27,971 bases of DNA from an uncultured Lactobacillus sp. (lineage in GTDB: Bacteria > Bacillota > Bacilli > Lactobacillales > Lactobacillaceae), in contig CAJUNC010000023.1 of assembly GCA_910587695.1 (NCBI GenBank), forward strand, positions 1-27,971, in the 5' to 3' direction. The notes beneath the pieces are model-generated. The model was given only the letters and a program-made list of their open reading frames with translations, made no database searches and was not told the origin of the DNA. A program made the translations under genes and the position numbers. How positions within the stretch are numbered: the stretch's first letter is position 1; each line of letters begins with the position of its first letter. Below are positions 21,448 through 27,971 of this stretch, one piece after another.

Positions 21448-22790
21448 TGGAAAAAGATCAATATTTAACTGTCACAGCATTAACTAAGTACCTACATCGA
21501 AAATTTAGTGCTGATCCATATTTGAATCGTGTCTATTTGACAGGGGAGATCTCAAATTTTCGTTTGCGTCCACGCCATCAATATTTTAGTTTAAAAGACG
21601 ATGGTGCTAAAATAGATGCGGTCATGTTTCAATCGGCATTTAACAAATTGAAATTCAATGTTGAAGATGGAATGAAAGTCTTGGTGGTCGGAAGAGTAGA
21701 TCTGTATGAACCTAGTGGGAATTACCAAATAACGATCGAAAAGATGGAACCAGATGGTGTTGGCGCTTTGTATCAAGCATTTGAACAATTAAAAGCTAAA
21801 TTATCCATGGAAGGCTTGTTTAGTGCACCTAAGCGACCATTAGTCCACTTTCCTAAACGGATCGCAGTGATCACTAGTCCATCAGGAGCAGTCATTCGTG
21901 ATATCATCACGACTACTAGAAGGCGTTATCCGATCGCACAGCTAGTTTTATTTCCCGCAGTCGTTCAAGGTGAGAAAGCGGCTGATTCATTGGTGGGACG
22001 ATTAAAAGAGGTCAATGCTCGTGGCGATTTTGATACGATCATTATCGGTCGTGGTGGTGGGTCGATCGAGGATCTGTGGCCATTTAATGAAGAAAAAGTT
22101 GCTCGGGCGATCTTTGAAAGTAAGATCCCGATCATTTCTTCAGTTGGACACGAAACGGATACGACGATCGCTGACCTAGTGGCTGATGTCAGGGCAGCGA
22201 CACCTACTGCAGCAGCTGAATTGGCGACGCCAGTTTTAGAAGACGAGATCTTGCGGATCAAACAAGATAAGTTACGTTTGATCCAAAGTTATCAAGCTAT
22301 GCTAAAGTTACGGCGCCAACAGCTACAAAAGTTGCAAAATTCTTACGTCTTTATGCAATCAAATCGCCTGTATGAAGGCTACCTTCAAAAACTTGACGGT
22401 TACCAGAATCGACTCAAACAGGCTTATCGTGAACAGTTGTATCAAAAAGAAAAGTCATTTTCAGAGCTGATGACGCGTTTGCAACGTTCTTCGCCAAAAG
22501 ATACGATCAACTTGCATAAACAACAGGTGGCACAGCTCAAAAAAGACCTATTTCGGGCAACGGAAAAATATGTTGGTGATAGAGAGCAACGTTTGGTAAA
22601 GGCTACCGCTGCTTTAGATATGTTGAGCCCGTTGCGCGTTATGGGACGTGGTTTTTCTTACGTCACGGCAGATGAAAAGATCATCAAAAAAACATCTGAT
22701 CTGACGGTCGGTTCTGAGATCAAATTGCATTTAAGCGATGGTAGTGTTAAAGCTAAAGTTACTAAAATTGATGGGATGAAGAAAAAATGA
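21447..22790 (+). CDS. xseA: Exodeoxyribonuclease VII large subunit
   Basis: The catalytic large subunit of the single-strand-specific exonuclease VII used in repair. It has 447 residues: an N-terminal OB-fold (about 20-115, VYLTGEISNFRLRPRHQYFSLKD), the catalytic core with GRGGGSIEDLWPFNEE near 207-222 and SSVGHETDTTIADLVADVRAATPTAAAE near 231-258, then a long coiled coil (about 265-390) that binds XseB. Start and stop overlap neighbouring genes: one base with folD, four bases (ATGA) with xseB. Confidence 0.96.
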   Translation: MEKDQYLTVTALTKYLHRKFSADPYLNRVYLTGEISNFRLRPRHQYFSLKDDGAKIDAVMFQSAFNKLKFNVEDGMKVLVVGRVDLYEPSGNYQITIEKMEPDGVGALYQAFEQLKAKLSMEGLFSAPKRPLVHFPKRIAVITSPSGAVIRDIITTTRRRYPIAQLVLFPAVVQGEKAADSLVGRLKEVNARGDFDTIIIGRGGGSIEDLWPFNEEKVARAIFESKIPIISSVGHETDTTIADLVADVRAATPTAAAELATPVLEDEILRIKQDKLRLIQSYQAMLKLRRQQLQKLQNSYVFMQSNRLYEGYLQKLDGYQNRLKQAYREQLYQKEKSFSELMTRLQRSSPKDTINLHKQQVAQLKKDLFRATEKYVGDREQRLVKATAALDMLSPLRVMGRGFSYVTADEKIIKKTSDLTVGSEIKLHLSDGSVKAKVTKIDGMKKK

Positions 22791-23014
22791 CAGAAAAAAA
22801 TTTAACTTTTGAACAAGAATTACAAATGTTAGAAGCGATCGTAGGCAAACTTGAGCAGGGCGATGTTCCTTTAGAAGAGGCGCTAGCGCAATTCCAAAAA
22901 GGGGTAGCTTTAAGTAAAAAATTGCAAGAGACCCTCCAAAATGCAGAGGATACTTTGACTAAGGTTATCAACGAAGAAGGTCAAGAAGTCGTCTTTGAGG
23001 CAAATAATGACTGA
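22787..23014 (+). CDS. xseB: Exodeoxyribonuclease VII small subunit
   Basis: The small helical-hairpin subunit that packs along the XseA coiled coil, several copies per large subunit. It has 75 residues, typical. LTFEQELQMLEAIVGKLEQGDVPLEEALAQFQKG is the family signature. The ATG overlaps the xseA TGA (ATGA), which couples translation and helps set stoichiometry. Confidence 0.96.
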   Translation: MTEKNLTFEQELQMLEAIVGKLEQGDVPLEEALAQFQKGVALSKKLQETLQNAEDTLTKVINEEGQEVVFEANND

Positions 23015-23118
23015 TATTTAGCTGTGTATTGTGAGAAACTTGATGGGAGCAATACTGTTAAAGTAAATAAGGAAGGAATCTAGGGCTTCTTAGTGATCCC
23101 ATACCTAGAAAGTGAAAA
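23015..23118 (+). other. xseB-ispA spacer with a stem and no clear promoter
   Basis: A 104-bp gap where related genomes often have overlapping genes. TCTAGG near 23080 can pair with CCTAGA near 23104-23109, enclosing the region just before the weak ispA ribosome binding site (AGAAAGTGA). A TTGATG/TAAATA pair with 18-bp spacing is the best promoter candidate, but it is weak. Confidence 0.3.
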
Positions 23119-23997
23119 ATGCAGTTAGCAAATTTTCAAAATAAAATGATCCCATTACTTGAACAGCATATGCGACATTACTTGACGCAATTTACTGAGA
23201 ATGAGACACTTCGAGTGGCAATGCAATATTCGCTTGAAGCGGGGGGGAAACGGATCAGACCGCTTTTGATCTTGGTGATCTGCCAAAGTTTAGAAAAAAA
23301 TATCGATACAGATGTTTTGAGTGTGGCGGGAAGTCTAGAATTTCTGCACACATACTCTTTGATCCATGATGATCTACCTGAGATGGATAATGACGATCTG
23401 CGGCGGGGCAAACCGACAAATCATAAAGTTTTTGGTCAAGATATAGCGGTTTTAGCAGGCGATGCTCTCTTAACTGAGGCTTTTGGCTGGTTAGCTAAAA
23501 CAAAGCTTACTCCCCAAAAACGGATTACCTTGGTAGCTGAACTTGCAAAAGCAGCGGGGGCAAATGGGATGGTCGCAGGCCAAACTGGCGATATCTTAGG
23601 TGAAAAGGCCACTTTGACCTTATCTGAGTTGATGCAAGTCCATAAAAATAAAACGGGACAATTGTTGGAATATGCTTGTTTTGCCGGTGCCATTTTAGGT
23701 GAAGCAACACCAAAACAAGAACAGGCATTAGTTACTTTTGGGCAAAAATTTGGTCTAGCCTTTCAGATCTATGACGATATTTTAGATGTGACGGCAACTA
23801 CAGCCGAGTTGGGTAAGACAGCTAATAAGGATGTGGCGGAAAATAAAAATACTTATCCACGCCTTTTAGGGCTAAAAGGAGCTAAACAGGCACTAGCTGA
23901 TACGTTAAAGCAAGCAAAAGATCAACTTGAGCTTTTGGATGAAAGTGGTCTTGAGACTTCTCTTTTGCGTCAAGTGCTAGAGTATTTTAAATTATAA
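23119..23997 (+). CDS. ispA: Polyprenyl diphosphate synthase (farnesyl/geranyl type)
   Basis: Condenses IPP with allylic diphosphates to make farnesyl (or slightly longer) diphosphate, the precursor of undecaprenyl carrier lipid and quinones. It has 292 residues. The first aspartate-rich motif DDLPEMDNDD (about 84-93) has the four-residue spacing usual in bacterial FPP synthases. The second is DDILD near 219. GGKRIRP, FLHTYSLIHDD and GQTGDILGE are also present. Product length cannot be fixed from sequence alone. Unlike B. subtilis, no dxs follows, consistent with the mevalonate pathway of lactobacilli. tlyA starts 14 bases downstream. Confidence 0.94.
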   Translation: MQLANFQNKMIPLLEQHMRHYLTQFTENETLRVAMQYSLEAGGKRIRPLLILVICQSLEKNIDTDVLSVAGSLEFLHTYSLIHDDLPEMDNDDLRRGKPTNHKVFGQDIAVLAGDALLTEAFGWLAKTKLTPQKRITLVAELAKAAGANGMVAGQTGDILGEKATLTLSELMQVHKNKTGQLLEYACFAGAILGEATPKQEQALVTFGQKFGLAFQIYDDILDVTATTAELGKTANKDVAENKNTYPRLLGLKGAKQALADTLKQAKDQLELLDESGLETSLLRQVLEYFKL

Positions 23998-24011
23998 GTA
24001 AGGATGTAAGT

Positions 24012-24839
24012 ATGAAAAAAGAACGTGTAGATGTATTATTGGTCAAGCAGGGTCTATTCGAGACACGCGAACAAGCGAAACGTGCAGTTATGGCAGGTGA
24101 GATCTTAGGTGAAAATGAAGAACGATTGGATAAACCAGGTGAAAAGATCGATCCAAGTGTCAAATTACATTTTAAGGGGAAAAAGATGCCCTATGTTAGT
24201 CGTGGTGGTTTAAAGCTTGAAAAAGCGCTCAAAGTCTTTAAACTAAGTACCAAAAATAAAACAGTCCTTGATATCGGTTCATCTACGGGTGGCTTTACTG
24301 ATGTTGCCTTACAAAAAGGTGCCAAGTTGAGTTATGCCCTCGATGTGGGAACTAATCAATTAGCTTGGAAGTTGCGTCAAGATCCGCGAGTCGTTGTAAT
24401 GGAGAATACTAACTTTCGCTACAGTAAATTAGACGATTTTACTGCTGGACGCCCTGATTTTGCGACGATCGATGTTTCTTTTATTTCATTACAACTTATC
24501 TTGCCGACTTTACATGCGATCTTAGAGCCGGGCGGTGACGTGGTGGCTTTGATCAAGCCTCAATTTGAGGCGGGACGTGAAAAAGTTGGTAAGCACGGGA
24601 TCGTTCGGGATGAAAAAGTCCATTTAGAAGTGATCCAAGAGTTGGTCGCTTTTGCTGTCAAAGCAGGATATGATGTTTTAGACCTTGATTTTTCACCGAT
24701 CACGGGTGGTGAAGGAAATATTGAATTTTTAGTCCATTTGCGTGCAACATCAAAGACTGCAACGATCAGTGCTAATGTCGATCCAAGTGCAGTGATCAAA
24801 CAAGCCCATCAAACATTACTTCATCAAAAAGATAAGTAG
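24012..24839 (+). CDS. tlyA: TlyA-family rRNA 2'-O-methyltransferase (YqxC-like)
   Basis: An S4-domain plus FtsJ/RrmJ-type methyltransferase of 275 residues. In mycobacteria TlyA methylates 16S and 23S rRNA ribose; older annotations call it hemolysin A. The S4 RNA-binding domain is at about 3-65 (RVDVLLVKQGLFETREQAKRAV). YVSRGGLKLEKAL near 60 and the SAM site LDIGSSTGGFTDV near 86-98 follow. DVSFISLQLILP near 154 and LIKPQFEAGREKVGKHGIV near 183 contribute the catalytic Asp and Lys. Target nucleotides are not predictable. It is linked to argR as in B. subtilis (yqxC-ahrC). Confidence 0.93.
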   Translation: MKKERVDVLLVKQGLFETREQAKRAVMAGEILGENEERLDKPGEKIDPSVKLHFKGKKMPYVSRGGLKLEKALKVFKLSTKNKTVLDIGSSTGGFTDVALQKGAKLSYALDVGTNQLAWKLRQDPRVVVMENTNFRYSKLDDFTAGRPDFATIDVSFISLQLILPTLHAILEPGGDVVALIKPQFEAGREKVGKHGIVRDEKVHLEVIQELVAFAVKAGYDVLDLDFSPITGGEGNIEFLVHLRATSKTATISANVDPSAVIKQAHQTLLHQKDK

Positions 24840-24859
24840 GTAGGAAGGATGATTTCTCA

Positions 24860-25318
24860 GTGAGAAAACAAGATAGACAACGAATTATTAAAAAAATGAT
24901 CCAGGATAATGCGATTTATCGGCAAGAAGACTTTGTTAGTCTCCTTTTAGCTAAGGGAGTTGAAGTGACTCAAGCTACTATCTCACGTGATGTAAAAGAG
25001 ATGCAGCTGATCAAAGTACCGACGCCAGATGGGTCGTATCGGTATAGTTTACCGACGACCAAGAAGGATAATACCGAAAAAAAACTAAGGAAAGTTTTGC
25101 GTGACGCCTATCTTGTTTCTGACTGTCACCGTGATCTATGTATGGTCAAAGTTTTGCCTGGTAATGGGCCAGCACTTTCGAGCTTGATCTCACAAATGAA
25201 CTACGATGAAGTTTTTGCTACTTTAGGTGATGATGACACGATCATGCTCTTTGCACGTTCAAATGAAGATGCGTTGCAGATCGAGCGTAAATTATTGGCC
25301 TTGGTCGATGATAAATAG
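24860..25318 (+). CDS. argR: Arginine repressor ArgR/AhrC
   Basis: A hexameric, arginine-dependent regulator of arginine synthesis and catabolism genes. It has 152 residues: an N-terminal winged helix (about 1-70, KQDRQRIIKKMIQ, TQATISRDVKEMQLIKVPT) and a C-terminal oligomerisation/arginine-binding domain with GNGPALSSLISQM near 103-115 and TLGDDDTIMLFAR near 123-135; the Asp-Asp pair that contacts arginine is intact. The start is GTG 24860 with AGGAAGGATGA about 9 bases upstream. No arginine biosynthesis genes lie nearby; the location between tlyA and recN is the conserved Firmicutes position. I found no clear ARG box upstream. Confidence 0.95.
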   Translation: MRKQDRQRIIKKMIQDNAIYRQEDFVSLLLAKGVEVTQATISRDVKEMQLIKVPTPDGSYRYSLPTTKKDNTEKKLRKVLRDAYLVSDCHRDLCMVKVLPGNGPALSSLISQMNYDEVFATLGDDDTIMLFARSNEDALQIERKLLALVDDK

Positions 25319-25376
25319 GACTTTTAGATTTTGGGAAAGGAAAAACTGTTACTTTTAGCAACAGCAGGAAAGTACT

Positions 25377-27056
25377 TTGTTACAAGAATTAATGATCCGT
25401 GATTTTGCAATTATTGAGCAGTTGACCGTTGATTTTGGAACGAATATGACGGTCTTGACTGGTGAAACTGGGGCTGGTAAGTCCATTATTATCGATGCTT
25501 TAGGGCTACTAGCAGGTGGACGTGGCTCGAGTGATTTTATTCGCAAGGGAGCTAATAAATCATTGCTCCAAGGACAATTTACTATCCCTAAAGCAACTCG
25601 AACATATGAGCTTTTAGATGAGTTTGGGATCGAATGTGAGGATGATGTTTTGATCTTACAACGCGATATTTATCGCAGTGGCAAAAATGTTTGCCGGATA
25701 AATGGCGTTTTGGTCAATCTAGGCACACTTCGGCAGGTGGGGCAAACATTGATCGATATCCATGGGCAAAATGAGCATCAAGAATTGATGGATCCTGAGC
25801 GTCATTTAGCCTTAGTTGATAATTATCAGCCTGAGATCCTAGCTAAATTGGCACAATACCAGACACTTTATGCAGATTATCGTCGTCTTTCTCATGCACT
25901 AGAGCAACGCGAGAAAAATGCGCATGAGTGGGCTCAAAGACTTGATATGTTACAATTTCAAGTTAATGAGATCAGTGAAGCGCAGTTACACGAGGGGGAA
26001 GAAGAAGAGCTCCAAGAACAAAAACGCCAATTAGATAATTATCAAACGATCCATCACGCTTTAGAGATGAGTTATCAAGTGCTAAATGGTGAAGAATTAG
26101 ATGTGATGAGTGTTCTAGGTAATGTCATGAGCGAGTTAGAAGACGTGGCTGAGTTCAATTCTGAATTAGCAGCGATCTACGAAAAGGTTTCCGATGCTTT
26201 CTATAATCTGCAAGATGCAGCGCATGAAGTTTCAGGGCAATTAAGTGATCTGGAGTGGGATGAAGAATTATTAAATTCCATCGAAGCACGGCTCGAAACG
26301 ATCCATCAACTCAAGCGTAAATATGGTGATTCGATCGAAACGATCCTAACTTATTACGATAAGATAAAACGAGAACTTGAAACGATGCAACAAAGCGATG
26401 AAAACTTAGAACAGCAAGTCGAACAGGTCAAAGAAGCTCACGCCAAGGCAAAAGAATTAGCACTAGAGATCAGTGAGTTACGCAAACAAACTGCTAAACG
26501 ACTCGAAGCTGAGATCCATCAGCAATTGGGTGCACTTTATATGGATAAAGCTGTTTTTGAAGTACGTTTTTTACCAGAGAACGGACAATTGACTGAAAAT
26601 GGTCTTGATCGGGTCGAATTTTACATTCAAACTAATCCTGGAGAAGAAATGGGGGCTTTAGCAAAGATCGCTTCTGGTGGTGAATTATCGCGGATCATGC
26701 TCGCACTAAAGACGATCTTTGCCCAAAATAAGGGTGTGACGAGTATTATTTTTGATGAGGTCGATACTGGAGTCAGTGGGCGCGTCGCACAAGCGATTGC
26801 TGAAAAAATCAGTCAGATCGCAACTAATTCGCAAGTGCTGTGTATCACCCACTTACCACAGGTCGCAGCTGTGGCAGACCACCATTATTTCATTGCTAAA
26901 CATGTAGCTAATGGTCGGACTGAAACTTCGCTTACGATCTTAAATGATAAGGAACGGATCGAAGAATTAGCTCGAATGCTATCGGGTTCTTCGATCACGA
27001 CTTTGACGCTAGAACATGCAGAAGAATTGTTAAAAATGGCTAAGGCAAGTAAATAG
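25377..27056 (+). CDS. recN: DNA repair protein RecN
   Basis: An SMC-like ATPase that gathers at double-strand breaks and supports recombinational repair. It has 559 residues. Walker A GETGAGKS is near 28-35 and the long central coiled coils at about 150-380. The ABC signature SGGELSRIMLALK is near 433-445, followed by Walker B SIIFDEVDTGVSG near 456-468 and CITHLPQVAA near 489. The start is TTG 25377 with AGGAAAG about 4 bases upstream. A small hairpin CTGTT/AACAG (25346-25364) precedes the ribosome binding site. No LexA-type box is visible upstream, although recN is SOS-controlled in some bacteria. Confidence 0.96.
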   Translation: MLQELMIRDFAIIEQLTVDFGTNMTVLTGETGAGKSIIIDALGLLAGGRGSSDFIRKGANKSLLQGQFTIPKATRTYELLDEFGIECEDDVLILQRDIYRSGKNVCRINGVLVNLGTLRQVGQTLIDIHGQNEHQELMDPERHLALVDNYQPEILAKLAQYQTLYADYRRLSHALEQREKNAHEWAQRLDMLQFQVNEISEAQLHEGEEEELQEQKRQLDNYQTIHHALEMSYQVLNGEELDVMSVLGNVMSELEDVAEFNSELAAIYEKVSDAFYNLQDAAHEVSGQLSDLEWDEELLNSIEARLETIHQLKRKYGDSIETILTYYDKIKRELETMQQSDENLEQQVEQVKEAHAKAKELALEISELRKQTAKRLEAEIHQQLGALYMDKAVFEVRFLPENGQLTENGLDRVEFYIQTNPGEEMGALAKIASGGELSRIMLALKTIFAQNKGVTSIIFDEVDTGVSGRVAQAIAEKISQIATNSQVLCITHLPQVAAVADHHYFIAKHVANGRTETSLTILNDKERIEELARMLSGSSITTLTLEHAEELLKMAKASK

Positions 27057-27061
27057 TTCTA

Positions 27062-27089
27062 AAAGATGCACTTTGAGGCATCTTTTTTT
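27062..27089 (+). terminator. Terminator of recN
   Basis: AAAGATGC (27062-27069) pairs with GCATCTTT (27078-27085), 8-base loop, T-run to 27089. Six bases after the recN stop. Confidence 0.85.
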
Positions 27090-27093
27090 GAAT

Positions 27094-27123
27094 AAAAAAA
27101 CTAGAAGTCTGTAAACTCCTAGT
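27094..27123 (-). terminator. Terminator of lexA
   Basis: Read leftwards, ACTAGGAGT (27123-27115) pairs with ACTTCTAGT (27108-27100) with one G-U, followed by seven Ts. It sits 16 bases after the lexA stop and back to back with the recN terminator. Confidence 0.8.
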
Positions 27124-27139
27124 CACTAAAATATTGACT

Positions 27140-27763
27140 TTAGATCATATCACGGTAGAGTCCGATGACTTTACCTAAAATTACGACATTATCCAAGATG
27201 ATCGGATCCATCGTTTCATTTTCAGGTTGTAATCTAAAATATCCGTCTTCTTTGTAGAATCGCTTGCATGTTGCTTCATCGTCTTCGGTCATGGCGATCA
27301 CGATATCACCATTATCAGCAGCAGATTGTTTTCTAACGATAACTTGATCACCATCTAAGATCCCAGCATCGATCATGCTTTCACCACGAATGTTCAACAT
27401 GAACAAATCATTGGCATCACTTAAATTAGGGGGTAATGGAAAATAATCAGTTGTTTCTTCAACAGTTAAGATCGGCATCCCTGCGGTCACAGTTCCAACG
27501 ACTGGGATCTCATTTAAAGTGGTCTTGATCCCCAAGGCTTCTAGACCAGCTGGGGTAACTTCCATTGCCCGCGGCTTGGTAGGATCTTTTTTGAGAAAGC
27601 CTTTCTTAGTTAAGCGTGCTAAATGACCGTGTACAGTTGAGGTCGAAGAAAGTGAGACTGCTTGACAGATCTCTCGCACAGTCGGTGGATAACCTTTGCT
27701 CTCAACTGTATTGTAGATAAAACGCAAAATGTTTAGCTGTCTTTTTTCGGATGCTTTTGTCAT
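27140..27763 (-). CDS. lexA: SOS repressor LexA
   Basis: Represses DNA-damage genes and self-cleaves when bound to RecA filaments. It has 207 residues from ATG 27763, chosen because GAGGTG lies 6 bases upstream. The in-frame GTG at 27772 is part of that ribosome binding site. The winged helix spans about 1-65 (GYPPTVREICQAV, SSTSTVHGHLARL). The cleavage site is Ala-Gly in VTAGMPIL near residues 94-95. The catalytic dyad is Ser in RGESMID (about 129) and Lys in ATCKRF (about 167). All are intact, so it should be functional. The promoter carries a LexA box, implying autoregulation. Confidence 0.97.
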   Translation of the reverse strand: MTKASEKRQLNILRFIYNTVESKGYPPTVREICQAVSLSSTSTVHGHLARLTKKGFLKKDPTKPRAMEVTPAGLEALGIKTTLNEIPVVGTVTAGMPILTVEETTDYFPLPPNLSDANDLFMLNIRGESMIDAGILDGDQVIVRKQSAADNGDIVIAMTEDDEATCKRFYKEDGYFRLQPENETMDPIILDNVVILGKVIGLYRDMI

Positions 27764-27794
27764 TTTGAACACCTCAATACATTTTTATAGAGTA

Positions 27795-27834
27795 ATTATA
27801 ACATAGAAAACCAACAGTTACAAACAAGCGTTTG
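27795..27834 (-). promoter_or_regulatory. lexA promoter with overlapping LexA box
   Basis: Read leftwards, TTGTAA (27823-27818), a 17-bp spacer and the extended -10 TGTTATAAT (hexamer 27800-27795). The palindrome CAAAC-N4-GTTTG (27821-27834) overlaps the -35 by three bases. It follows the CGAAC-N4-GTTCG plan of Firmicutes LexA boxes with symmetrical substitutions, as expected for autoregulation. Confidence 0.75.
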
Positions 27835-27894
27835 CTTTAGTGGAGGGAGGAAATAACTGTTAAGCAAAATATATTAAAATGTAATCAAACGCGA

Positions 27895-27900
27895 TATAAT
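27895..27900 (+). promoter_or_regulatory. Candidate -10 of the gene at the right edge
   Basis: TATAAT 34 bases upstream of the ATG at 27935. No good -35 is visible. GAGGT at 27923-27927 gives the ribosome binding site of the next gene. Confidence 0.35.
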
Positions 27901-27934
27901 ATCTACAAAAAAGATAAAATGTGAGGTAGATATT

Positions 27935-27971
27935 ATGGCGATATTAAAACCAAAAGAAATGGCTGAAAGAT
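27935..27971 (+). CDS. Partial CDS at the window edge, possibly an IS607-type serine recombinase
   Basis: Only the first 12 codons are present: MAILKPKEMAER. The ATG follows GAGGT at suitable spacing, so a real gene probably starts here. The opening LKPKEMAER resembles the MerR-like helix-turn-helix start of IS607-family TnpA serine recombinases (usually followed by a LGVxxxTLQRWD motif). With so few residues other HTH proteins are equally possible, and DUF896 proteins common next to lexA are not excluded. Confidence 0.35.
   Translation, partial: MAILKPKEMAER

Noticed and set aside
1..27971. CRISPR array, defence system or secretion locus
   Set aside because: No regularly spaced direct repeats and no cas, restriction, toxin-antitoxin or phage structural genes were seen; the window is essentially core genome.

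Overview
The window is a stretch of low-GC Gram-positive chromosome, almost certainly from the family Lactobacillaceae. A Ligilactobacillus-type genome is my best guess from protein sequences, but no marker here fixes the genus. The evidence is the gene order (pheS-pheT; mltG-udk-greA; prmA-rsmE; rel-dtd; yqhT-efp; asp23-nusB-folD-xseA-xseB-ispA-tlyA-argR-recN; lexA), a phenylalanine T-box leader, Bacillus-type SOS operators, and the absence of dxs between ispA and tlyA, as expected for an organism that makes isoprenoids by the mevalonate route.

Layout. Positions 1-490 hold no intact gene, only debris: a possible tyrosine-recombinase fragment and a diverged insertion-sequence end. Then come a leftward 101-codon gene of unknown function whose promoter carries two LexA-box-like palindromes, an HD-domain hydrolase and an HxlR-type regulator. 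The T-box-controlled pheST operon (2262-5727) follows, then mltG-udk-greA (6058-8349) behind a long structured leader with a tiny reading frame. A 397-bp internally deleted IS1182-type element with perfect 20-bp ends lies at 8367-8763. A leftward nucleoside hydrolase/membrane-protein pair (8774-10102) follows it. Next are a DUF3013-like gene, prmA and rsmE, a small membrane protein, then rel-dtd-HAD phosphatase (12998-16306). A leftward SpoU-family rRNA methylase faces them across a bidirectional terminator. A 75-codon orphan, a proline peptidase with efp, and the long asp23-to-recN block (19660-27056) follow. lexA runs leftward at 27140-27763, and a truncated reading frame, perhaps an IS607-type recombinase, starts at the right edge.

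Functionally this is a core-genome segment for translation and its quality control (PheRS, PrmA, RsmE, SpoU methylase, Dtd, EF-P, TlyA), transcription elongation (GreA, NusB), stress signalling (Rel, LexA, HxlR regulator), DNA repair (XseAB, RecN), cell-wall synthesis (MltG), and folate, isoprenoid and nucleotide supply (FolD, IspA, Udk, nucleoside hydrolase).

I see no CRISPR array, defence island, rRNA or tRNA gene. The most unusual signal is global: coding DNA is saturated with the palindrome GATC, made mainly by a codon-pair rule in which isoleucine after almost any residue is written NNG-ATC. The more local leads are the SOS-type promoter of the 101-codon gene, the mltG leader, the terminator-like hairpins in front of asp23, and the insertion-sequence relic.
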